In this document: positions 45,180 through 52,634 of the stretch, in pieces | Layout: each line of letters starts with the position of its first letter | How positions within the stretch are numbered: the first letter of the stretch is position 1 | From: Flavobacterium sp. ACN6 | GTDB taxonomy: Bacteria; Bacteroidota; Bacteroidia; Flavobacteriales; Flavobacteriaceae | Assembly: GCF_002304005.1 (NCBI RefSeq) | Contig: NZ_MRCQ01000005.1 | Location: forward strand, 62,001 to 126,000 | DNA length: 64,000 bases | Reading direction: 5' to 3' | The notes under the pieces: model-generated | What the model was told of the DNA's origin: nothing | Database searches by the model: none | What the model saw: the letters and a program-made list of their open reading frames with translations, nothing else | Position numbers and translations under genes: made by a program

Positions 45180-46163
45180 TTAGGAAACATTTAAATCTTT
45201 TTGCCTTCTGTAAAATGCAATAAAGATTCGACAAAATATAAATAGTACTACAAATAAAACGGGCAATAAAAATTTTAAATATTTTCCAATAAACTTTACA
45301 GATTCTATATTAGCAGTAATACTACTTTCTTTAACAATTTTATCAAACGTAATTAATTCAATGTGATGGATTGCCTGCTCGTTAATTAAAGCATCTTTTG
45401 TTTTAATGATATCGTTTAACTGTGTATTTTCATTATAGTAAACCAGTTTATCACTTTTAGCACTACTATTTGTAGATTTAGAAAAGTTATTTAAGACACC
45501 ATCTATTTGCTTTATAATTGTATCGTTTTTTTGTATTTTTAGCTGAACATTTCGATACATTTCTTTTTGTATTTTAGTATAATGATCAGAGTTATTAAAG
45601 TATTCTAAAAGCGGTTTAATAATTTTTTCTTCAGATATTTTATTTTTTGTTCCAAAAATTATAGTTTGAAAAGTATAGTTTTTACTCGTAATATTTTCTT
45701 GAAGAACCTTGTTTATATCACCATCTTCAGCCATCAATTTTATTAATTCAAAATTTTCAGGTTTATTATTGATAAAGTTATATACATCGGCTATAGGCTT
45801 TATTTCTATCGATTTCAGATTTTTAGGCTGCTCAATTCCTACAACATTTTTCAAAAACAAAGTATCATTTTCCTTAATTTTTGAATCTATTAGATCGATT
45901 TTTGAATATAAATAGTCTGTACTTCCAAAATTTGGAGTTACAATAATTTGATGCTCGTAACTTTTTTGGGTTTTATCTAAAAAAATTCCCATTCCAAAAC
46001 CAACCACAAGCAGCAATACAACTATAATCCAATTTCGAACAAAAAACTGAAGACTTCTAAAAATAGAAGCGTTAACCCGATCAAAGAAACTGCTGATTTT
46101 TCTTGAAATCTGCGCCAAATCAATTTCCTGATCTTCTTGGTTTTGCGGTACTTTTGTACTCAT
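45180..46163 (-). CDS. Wzz-like chain-length determinant protein
   Basis: 327 residues with one membrane helix near 42-64 (FFVRNWIIVVLLLVVGFGMGIF), a periplasmic helical domain of about 225 residues, and a second helix near 292-315 (YLKFLLPVLFVVLFIFCRIFIAF). This two-helix layout is that of Wzz/PCP co-polymerases, which set glycan chain length. No kinase domain is attached. The ATG directly follows the DUF6909 stop (TAAATG). Confidence 0.78.
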   Translation of the reverse strand: MSTKVPQNQEDQEIDLAQISRKISSFFDRVNASIFRSLQFFVRNWIIVVLLLVVGFGMGIFLDKTQKSYEHQIIVTPNFGSTDYLYSKIDLIDSKIKENDTLFLKNVVGIEQPKNLKSIEIKPIADVYNFINNKPENFELIKLMAEDGDINKVLQENITSKNYTFQTIIFGTKNKISEEKIIKPLLEYFNNSDHYTKIQKEMYRNVQLKIQKNDTIIKQIDGVLNNFSKSTNSSAKSDKLVYYNENTQLNDIIKTKDALINEQAIHHIELITFDKIVKESSITANIESVKFIGKYLKFLLPVLFVVLFIFCRIFIAFYRRQKDLNVS

Positions 46164-47852
46164 TTACACTGGTTCTTTTATGTTGAAAATCTGTTCCAAA
46201 ATTTTAATTGTAATCAAATAAGTTGGTTTTACGCCAGTTGTTCCTAATCCTCCAGAAGCTAATGTACTTCCTGTTTCTAACGGATTATCTGAAGCATAAT
46301 AGGCATAACGAACTTTAATATCGTGAGGCACACTTTTTCTAATTTTAGATGCCGACTGAATCGCTTTTTGGTAATATGATCCTTCCATTTCAAGACCAAT
46401 TACGCCCCAGGTTGATTCGTGGAAAAATTTCAATAAATCTCTGTTTTGCAATGAAGTTCCAAGAACCGTAACCATTGCGCCTTCATAAATATCAATGTCA
46501 TTTCCTTCAAACATAGCGCCTGTAAGTTCATTTTCGAAGAAATAATTATCTGCCGTTCCTTCGTTTATATGTGCCGTCGGGATCATAATATCTCCTTTAC
46601 CTCCTTCTAGAATTCCGGCTTTACCCATAATCGAAACCGATTTTACATTTAGTAAAGTTTCTTTTTTAAATGGTTTTAAAAGCTCATCGATTGTTTCATA
46701 AGCCTGCTCGCCAAACGCATAATCCATTACGATTATAACGGGTTTATCTTCATCTATATTAGCGTACGAAAATGCCGTTTTTGACCAATCAATTTTTGCA
46801 GTATCAAAAATCTGAACGTCGATATTTGTTCCAGAATAATCTGGCAATGAAATCATTCCGTTTTTAAGAGCCAATTCTTCTACCTGACCTCTAATTTCTT
46901 TTGAGCCTGAACTGCTTAATTCTTCATAAATAAAGAAATCTGTTTTACCTTTAAATTTATTTTTTAACAACGGTGTTGCAAAAATCGAATTCATTACACT
47001 GTGCATGTTTGCACTAATGACGTGAATTGGTCTTTTTAATAAATCGTTTGCTTTTAGAACTTCTTTTATATTAGTTGCCCAGATTTCTCCGTGAATATGA
47101 TGTCCTAAACGCTCACGTAACACCGGACTAAAAGTAATTGTGCGTTTATTGTTTTCAACAATTTCTTCAATTGCCAGTTTTCCTAACCAATAAATTACAT
47201 GCAGAAAACGGTCTGGTGCATTTTCTGAACCAAAAGCGTCGTAAATATCCAAAACTTCTTCGAAAGTTCTTGCTAAAATATTAGCAACATGCGAAATAGC
47301 TTTTTCTTTTTCAACCAAAGAAAGCTTTTTAGTCTGCATAACAGCTTGTTCCAATTTCTGCCAGTCGCGAGAAACTTCTCCCCCGTCGTCAATTAAAACT
47401 CTATTTTTAATTTTATGAGATTCAATAAAAATGAAAGTCAAATGTGTCAAGATATCATAAATATCAGAACGGCCGCGAGTGATTTCGACATTCATTTGTT
47501 CTTCGTCAATTCTGTAGCAGTTTCTTCTTCTTTTTGGAGGAACAATTGCCTGAAAATGCGATTTAGAATAACCCTCGTCTGAAGTTAAATTGATAAAACG
47601 ACATTGCTCAATCCCGATAGGAAGACGTTCTATAACGTACAAAAGTCCGTTTAATTCTACTTTTTCTTCGGCAATATTTCCATAAATTTCAGGACGTAAT
47701 GCCAGTAATGATTCGCGTAAGCTATCGCCAGAAACTCCCATTGGTTTATAAAACCCACGGTTGAATAAATGGCGCATGGTAATGTACATTTTTTCTATAG
47801 CTGCAGATGATTCCTGCGCTCTTGATCTTGATATATGTTTGGTTTCTTTCAT
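46164..47852 (-). CDS. DUF6909 family protein
   Basis: 562 residues, soluble, without signal peptide. The C-terminal half has a Rossmann-like look (PVIIVMDYAFGEQAYETIDELL, then SVSIMGKAGILEGGKGDIMIPTAHINEGT and VIGLEMEGSYYQKA), reminiscent of nucleoside phosphorylase-like folds; EMEGSYY is a notable match to the nucleoside-binding MEx motif of that superfamily. This is inference. Conserved in flavobacteria; it abuts the Wzz-like gene, which places it beside the glycan locus but does not define its role. Confidence 0.72.
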   Translation of the reverse strand: MKETKHISRSRAQESSAAIEKMYITMRHLFNRGFYKPMGVSGDSLRESLLALRPEIYGNIAEEKVELNGLLYVIERLPIGIEQCRFINLTSDEGYSKSHFQAIVPPKRRRNCYRIDEEQMNVEITRGRSDIYDILTHLTFIFIESHKIKNRVLIDDGGEVSRDWQKLEQAVMQTKKLSLVEKEKAISHVANILARTFEEVLDIYDAFGSENAPDRFLHVIYWLGKLAIEEIVENNKRTITFSPVLRERLGHHIHGEIWATNIKEVLKANDLLKRPIHVISANMHSVMNSIFATPLLKNKFKGKTDFFIYEELSSSGSKEIRGQVEELALKNGMISLPDYSGTNIDVQIFDTAKIDWSKTAFSYANIDEDKPVIIVMDYAFGEQAYETIDELLKPFKKETLLNVKSVSIMGKAGILEGGKGDIMIPTAHINEGTADNYFFENELTGAMFEGNDIDIYEGAMVTVLGTSLQNRDLLKFFHESTWGVIGLEMEGSYYQKAIQSASKIRKSVPHDIKVRYAYYASDNPLETGSTLASGGLGTTGVKPTYLITIKILEQIFNIKEPV

Positions 47853-47981
47853 GTATTTTTATTTTAAAAATCTTCTTTTTGGAAGAAGATGAAAAGTATT
47901 TCGATAAACGAAAGTAGGAAATATTAATATTATTTCAATCGAAAACTAAAAATGTGATTTAATTATAATGTTTATTTCAAA

Positions 47982-48554
47982 TTAGGATTTACCATCTGTT
48001 TTAAATTTATCCTTTGCCCAATTTTCTGGATTTGAAACAATGTAATCAGAAATTCTTTGATATTGATTATTGTCTCTAATGATATTATCATAAAATAATT
48101 TTTGCCATTGATGTGGATATCCCAATCTATTGGCGTGTTTTGTTACCGCAGATTTATAGGATCCAACAATTGACGAAATGGTGTTTTTTCCAATGTTTTG
48201 AAAACGTTTTGAACCTGGCGATGATGATGGTAGATACAGGGCATGCCCTGAATCTACTGTATCAACGTTATCCAATTGTTTATCGATAATCAAAATTCCG
48301 TGAATATGATTTGGCATGACCACAAAATCACCCAATTCAACGTTATCATGATGTATGGGAATTTGATGCCATAATAAATCGGCAATAATTCCGACATGTG
48401 ATAAAACCATTTCATTGTTTCGAATTTCTCCAAAATAATGCCTTCTGTCTTGTGTACAAATAGTTATAAAATAGGCTCCGTTCCAGCCATAATCCCACCA
48501 TTGCGCTCTTATCGAAGAAATACGATATTTATTTTGAAATTTTCCTTGACTCAT
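47982..48554 (-). CDS. REP-associated tyrosine transposase (RAYT, Y1_Tnp)
   Basis: 190 residues. HUH motif His83-Ile-His85 in FVVMPNHIHGILII, likely nucleophile Tyr133 in GSYKSAVTKHANR, N-terminal YRISSIRAQWWDYGWNGAYFITICTQDR and C-terminal FYDNIIRDNNQYQRISDYIVSNPENW, all features of RAYTs. These act on palindromic REP elements instead of their own ends. A 28-bp near-palindrome sits inside the gene (codons 100-109). No IS200-like ends are visible. Located between DUF6909 and the GH3 gene, both housekeeping-like. Confidence 0.9.
   Translation of the reverse strand: MSQGKFQNKYRISSIRAQWWDYGWNGAYFITICTQDRRHYFGEIRNNEMVLSHVGIIADLLWHQIPIHHDNVELGDFVVMPNHIHGILIIDKQLDNVDTVDSGHALYLPSSSPGSKRFQNIGKNTISSIVGSYKSAVTKHANRLGYPHQWQKLFYDNIIRDNNQYQRISDYIVSNPENWAKDKFKTDGKS
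48230..48257. repeat. 28-bp near-perfect palindrome inside the RAYT gene
   Basis: Thirteen of fourteen positions pair around the centre 48243/48244; core CAGGGCATGCCCTG with outer GTAGAT/ATCTAC. It codes for VDSGHALYLP, between the HUH motif and the catalytic tyrosine. No second copy was seen in this window. Confidence 0.85.
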
Positions 48555-48628
48555 TAAATTTTGATTTACTTATCCATCCCAATTTATGTGAATCAATAAC
48601 TATTTAATAAGTAAAATAGTATATAAGA

Positions 48629-50113
48629 TTATCTCAAATTATCCGCAATCTTTCTGTCATTCGACAATCTTGGAATTTTATTTTGTCCGCCTAATTTTCC
48701 CTGCGATTTCATGTAATCCTGAAAACCGTTTTTAGAAACTTTGGTAATCACCACTTTTCTTAAAACATTTCCAGTAATTAAATCATCATAGTAAATATTC
48801 TGTTTACGCATTGAATTATCGATTGCATCGGCGAAAGTTTCCATATTTTCCGGCTCGTTTTCAAATTCAACAAACCATTCGTGATATGGTAATCCGTTTG
48901 AAGGATTAATTTGCGGCGCAACAGTAAATTCGTTAATAACAATATTGGTTGATGCCACAGCATCTTTCATTGCATTCTCTACTTCATTTGCAATTACGTG
49001 TTCTCCAAAAGCAGAAATGTAATGCTTGATACGTCCAGAAACTATAACACGATGCGGTAATAAAGAAGTAAACTGAACCGTGTCCCCAATATTATATCTC
49101 CAAAGTCCGGCATTTGTAGAAACAATTAAAACGTAATTTACACCTATTTCTACTTCACCAATTGTTAGTACTTTTGGGTTTTCTTCAAAAAATTCATCTG
49201 CTTTTATAAACTCATAAAAAATGCCAGAATTCAATAACAAAAGCATTCCCTTTTCTTTTTGAGAATCCTGATAGGCAAAAAATCCTTCAGAAGCAGGAAA
49301 CAATTCTATACTGTCTACTTTTCTGCCAATCATATTTTCGAACTTCGCGCGATACGGTTCGTAATTAACACCTCCGTAAATGAACAAATTAAAATTTTTA
49401 AATATATCGCCTATTTTCTTTCCATCTCTTTTTTGCTGTAAACGCTCAAAATACATTTGAACCCATGACGGAATTCCAGAAATAACGGTCATATTTTCTC
49501 TAATTGTCTCCTCTGCAATAGCATCAACTTTGGTTTCCCAATCTTCAATACAATTGGTTTCCCAAGATGGCATTCTGTTTCTCTGTAAATATCTCGGAAC
49601 AAAATGTGCCGCAATTCCAGATAATCTTCCAAATTTAATTCCGTATTTTTCAGTCAGAATCGGACTTCCTTGCAGGAAAATCATTTTTCCGTCTATAAAA
49701 TCTGTATTTCCCGTTTCATGTACATAATGTAAAATCGCGTTGCGCGACGCTTCAATATGAGACGGCATCGATTCTTTGGTTAACGGAATAAATTTTGCAC
49801 CAGAAGTTGTTCCAGAAGTTTTAGCAAAATAAAGTGGTTTTCCTTTCCATAAAATATCTTCCTCCCCTTTTATTACTTTTTCTATATAAGGTTTTAAATC
49901 TTCATAATCTCTTACTGGAACATTTTGTTGAAAATCTTGAAAAGTTTTAATCTGACCAAAATGATGATCTTTACCAAAACTTGTTTCTCTGGCTTCTTTT
50001 ACAAGCTTTTTAAAGATTTTTTCTTGTGTTTCTACAGGTTTTTGGGCCCATGCCTGCGTTTGGTTATATATTCTACTAGCAAATAATTTTGCTGCAATTC
50101 CTTTAATTGACAT
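48629..50113 (-). CDS. GH3 family acyl-adenylate/amide-forming enzyme
   Basis: 494 residues of the GH3 (plant auxin-responsive) superfamily. ATP-binding YFAKTSGTTSGAKFIPLT and the later LWRYNIGDTVQFTSLLPHRVIVSGRIKHYISAFGEHV are typical. It activates a carboxylate with ATP and couples it to an amine, but bacterial substrates are mostly unknown. Eleven bases after the small membrane protein at 50125, same strand. Confidence 0.9.
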   Translation of the reverse strand: MSIKGIAAKLFASRIYNQTQAWAQKPVETQEKIFKKLVKEARETSFGKDHHFGQIKTFQDFQQNVPVRDYEDLKPYIEKVIKGEEDILWKGKPLYFAKTSGTTSGAKFIPLTKESMPSHIEASRNAILHYVHETGNTDFIDGKMIFLQGSPILTEKYGIKFGRLSGIAAHFVPRYLQRNRMPSWETNCIEDWETKVDAIAEETIRENMTVISGIPSWVQMYFERLQQKRDGKKIGDIFKNFNLFIYGGVNYEPYRAKFENMIGRKVDSIELFPASEGFFAYQDSQKEKGMLLLLNSGIFYEFIKADEFFEENPKVLTIGEVEIGVNYVLIVSTNAGLWRYNIGDTVQFTSLLPHRVIVSGRIKHYISAFGEHVIANEVENAMKDAVASTNIVINEFTVAPQINPSNGLPYHEWFVEFENEPENMETFADAIDNSMRKQNIYYDDLITGNVLRKVVITKVSKNGFQDYMKSQGKLGGQNKIPRLSNDRKIADNLR

Positions 50114-50124
50114 TTGATATGGTA

Positions 50125-50631
50125 TTATTTTTTGTCACTTTTCTTTTTGTCTTGAGATTTAGTTTTGATTTCCTTTTCAGTTTCTGCTACTTCTTCTCTT
50201 AATTTAATCTCAGCATCAGATGCTTTCATATTTAAATCTGAAGCATCCTCAACTGTTTCTGCTAAAATAGAATCTTTATTGAATTTCGAATATTCCATTT
50301 CGCCTTTTAAAACCTTTTGAACTCCTTTTATATAAGCTTCATTTTGTCGTAAAGCAGTTTCCAGCGAATCTGACTTGATCGCCAATTTGGTTGCATTTCT
50401 TTTTAACTCTGTCGAAGAATATCCTGGAATAAATTCTCGAAGCGGGGTGAAGGCAATTATAAAAGTTGTAATTAAAATTAAAAAAATTCCTCCTAAGGTA
50501 AACGTTACAAACACGTTCATTAAAGTAAGCCTGAAGGAAAAAATTTCCTCAAAAGTATCTTCATTCAAAATTACCAATCGGTTTTTGATGAATAATTTTT
50601 TCCTTAAATTCTTCTTCTTTTTCTTAGCCAT
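50125..50631 (-). CDS. Single-pass membrane protein with coiled coil (divisome/M23-linked type)
   Basis: 168 residues. Very basic N terminus MAKKKKKNLRKKLFIKNRLVILNEDTFEEIFSFRLTLMN, one membrane helix at about 42-62 (FTLGGIFLILITTFIIAF), then a periplasmic charged coiled coil. The same N-terminal half occurs in flavobacterial proteins that continue into an M23 peptidase; here no peptidase domain follows, so it may be an anchor or a shortened form. A TATATTTG promoter element lies 18 bases upstream. Confidence 0.65.
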   Translation of the reverse strand: MAKKKKKNLRKKLFIKNRLVILNEDTFEEIFSFRLTLMNVFVTFTLGGIFLILITTFIIAFTPLREFIPGYSSTELKRNATKLAIKSDSLETALRQNEAYIKGVQKVLKGEMEYSKFNKDSILAETVEDASDLNMKASDAEIKLREEVAETEKEIKTKSQDKKKSDKK

Positions 50632-50649
50632 TTCACTTTTTTAATCAAG

Positions 50650-50657
50650 CAAATATA
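50650..50657 (-). promoter_or_regulatory. -7 promoter element TATATTTG for the 50125-GH3 unit
   Basis: Exact TAnnTTTG match on the minus strand, ending 18 bases before ATG 50631. Confidence 0.55.
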
Positions 50658-50788
50658 GTAATTAATCATATTGATAATGCTTGCAAAAGTTGTATGAATC
50701 TGCTTAATTTACTATTTTATAAAATATTTAACGTGGTATTATACAAATATTTTAAACCAAAAACACAACTAGTTCGTATATTTCTATA

Positions 50789-50796
50789 TACCTTTG
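50789..50796 (+). promoter_or_regulatory. -7 promoter element TACCTTTG for tatA
   Basis: Exact TAnnTTTG match, 47 bases before the tatA ATG. A loose -33 candidate (TTCG) lies upstream. Confidence 0.6.
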
Positions 50797-50843
50797 CGGT
50801 GAAAACTTAATAATCAATTTGCTTCGGCATTAAATATACAGTC

Positions 50844-51020
50844 ATGGGAAGATTAGGTCTTACAGAAATCCTTGTTATAGTAGGTATTGTGATATTACTT
50901 TTTGGAGGTAAAAAAATTCCAGAATTAATGAAAGGTTTAGGAAGTGGAATTAAGGAATTTAAAAACGCTGCTAAAGACGATCAACCTGCTGCTAAGAAAC
51001 AAGAAGAAGAAACGAAATAG
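50844..51020 (+). CDS. tatA: Twin-arginine translocase subunit TatA/TatE
   Basis: 58 residues: a short N terminus [12 protein letters not shown], one membrane helix (about 6-21), the hinge [14 protein letters not shown] and a charged amphipathic tail ending KKQEEETK. TatA oligomers form the pore for folded proteins with twin-arginine signals. No tatC is beside it. It has its own promoter and a strong terminator 22 bases after the stop, so it is monocistronic. Confidence 0.93.
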   Translation: MGRLGLTEILVIVGIVILLFGGKKIPELMKGLGSGIKEFKNAAKDDQPAAKKQEEETK

Positions 51021-51042
51021 TAACCTTCAACTTATTAACAAG

Positions 51043-51088
51043 TCCCAGACTGCAATTTTTACAAATTGCAGTCTGGGATTTTTTTTAT
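51043..51088 (+). terminator. Terminator of tatA
   Basis: Perfect 16-bp stem TCCCAGACTGCAATTT with complement (51043-51058, 51063-51078), 4-nt loop, followed by a T run. Confidence 0.92.
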
Positions 51089-51137
51089 ATCTAAAAAATC
51101 TTACTTTTAGAGTCCCTAAATCCATTAAACAATAATT

Positions 51138-52535
51138 ATGAAAAACCTACTTCTAATTACTGTTGCATTTTTGTGTCTCAAAGGTAATGCACAAAAGCAA
51201 CCGTTTCCTGCCAATATTGTATTCAACAATGGCTTAATGGCATCGTCTAAAAACAGTCTAGATGCTCAAAACAATTATGATACTTGGCAAATTAATTTTG
51301 TAGAATCTTGTTCTAACGGGAGATACAGAGTAAAATTTGACGATCCTTCTCAAACTGTTTCCGAAGGAATTGCTTACGGCATGCTTCTTTCTGCGTATAA
51401 AGCAGATAGAATTCTTTTTGACGGACTTTGGCTGTATTATAAAGACAATGTAAACGGTAATAAAGTTATGAACTGGAAAATTAGCGGCTGTTCTGGAACT
51501 ATCGGTCAAAACGGTGCTACAGATGCTGAACTTGATGCGGCTTTTGCCCTCATAGTTGCTGACTTCCAATGGGGAAGCACTGGAAATATCAATTATAAAA
51601 GTGATGCAACAGCTTTAATTACTGCGATTAAAAATTACGAAGTTGAAGCTAATACATATGTTTTAAAACCTGGAGATCAATTCGGCGGGAGCCAGATTAC
51701 AAATCCTTCTTACTTCTCTCCTGCTTATTACCGTGCTTTTGGTGTTTTTACAAATGATACTGCTTTTTGGAATCAAGTTGCGGCGAAATCTTATACAGTT
51801 ATCAACAATAATTTAACTCAAAACAATGCCGTAGGAGGTTTAGTTTCTGACTGGTGTGAAGCTTCTGGAGCCTATTCGTCGCAAGCTGGAGGATATAACA
51901 ATGGCGGGAAAAGTTATACGTATGATGCTGCCAGAACGCCTTGGCGTATTGCGGTAGATTATGTATGGTACGGAAATGCTGATGCCAAAGCATACGCTAA
52001 AAAATCATCCGATTTTGTTCGTCTAAATTTGGGCGGCACATCAAACATTAAAGATGGTTATAACCAAGACGGTTCATTGCGCGGACAATGGCATAATGCT
52101 ACTTTCGTTGGCTCATTTGCCTGTGCTGCGATGGCGGGCGAAAATCAACAGCATTTAAATGATTCTTACACCGATTTAAAAAACCTCAATGAGCCAAACA
52201 GCTACTTTAATCATACTTTAAAAACATTATACTCCTTTTTACTAACGGGTAATTTTTATTTGCCTCTAAACGCCACATTGTCCAATGAAAATTTTGATAT
52301 TGAAAAATCTACTGTTACGCTTTTCCCAAACCCGAGTGCAGATCGAATCACGGTTAGTGCACCTCAGCAATCGACTATTTCAGTAATTTCTCCTTCCGGA
52401 AGTGTGATTCACCAGCAGAAAACAATATCAGAATCAACCGAGATCAATTTAGGCCATTATGCCTCAGGAGTTTATTTCGTCAAAATATCAAATGATGATT
52501 TTAAAAGTGTCACTAAAAAAGTGATTTTGAAATAA
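51138..52535 (+). CDS. Secreted glycoside hydrolase family 8 with T9SS sorting domain
   Basis: 465 residues. Signal peptide to about 19 (GNAQ), then a GH8 (alpha/alpha)6 domain: proton donor Glu76 in VSEGIAYGMLL, DAELDAAF near 129-136 with a likely substrate-positioning Asp, and the late TPWRIAVDYVWYG and QDGSLRGQWHNA. GH8 enzymes act on beta-1,4-glucan, xylan or chitosan; which one is open. Residues about 395-465 are a type A T9SS C-terminal domain (LFPNPSADRITVS to GVYFVKI), so it is exported through the T9SS that SprE supports. Near-match promoter TACTTTTA lies upstream. Confidence 0.92.
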   Translation: MKNLLLITVAFLCLKGNAQKQPFPANIVFNNGLMASSKNSLDAQNNYDTWQINFVESCSNGRYRVKFDDPSQTVSEGIAYGMLLSAYKADRILFDGLWLYYKDNVNGNKVMNWKISGCSGTIGQNGATDAELDAAFALIVADFQWGSTGNINYKSDATALITAIKNYEVEANTYVLKPGDQFGGSQITNPSYFSPAYYRAFGVFTNDTAFWNQVAAKSYTVINNNLTQNNAVGGLVSDWCEASGAYSSQAGGYNNGGKSYTYDAARTPWRIAVDYVWYGNADAKAYAKKSSDFVRLNLGGTSNIKDGYNQDGSLRGQWHNATFVGSFACAAMAGENQQHLNDSYTDLKNLNEPNSYFNHTLKTLYSFLLTGNFYLPLNATLSNENFDIEKSTVTLFPNPSADRITVSAPQQSTISVISPSGSVIHQQKTISESTEINLGHYASGVYFVKISNDDFKSVTKKVILK

Positions 52536-52547
52536 TCTTAAAATAGA

Positions 52548-52586
52548 AACTCCCAATTTACAGTTTGTAACTTGGGAGTTTTTTTA
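52548..52586 (+). terminator. Terminator of the GH8 gene
   Basis: AACTCCCAATTTACAG pairs with CTTGGGAGTT-containing right arm (stem about 14 bp with one mismatch), followed by a T run, 12 bases after the stop. Confidence 0.85.
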
Positions 52587-52634
52587 TTTAATAATTCCAG
52601 TTATGGAATTTGGAATTTAAAAAATTGGAATTTC

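Noticed and set aside
47982..48554. Complete IS200/IS605 insertion sequence
   Set aside because: The protein is a RAYT and I see no terminal hairpins or target-site features on both sides; it looks like a resident chromosomal gene.
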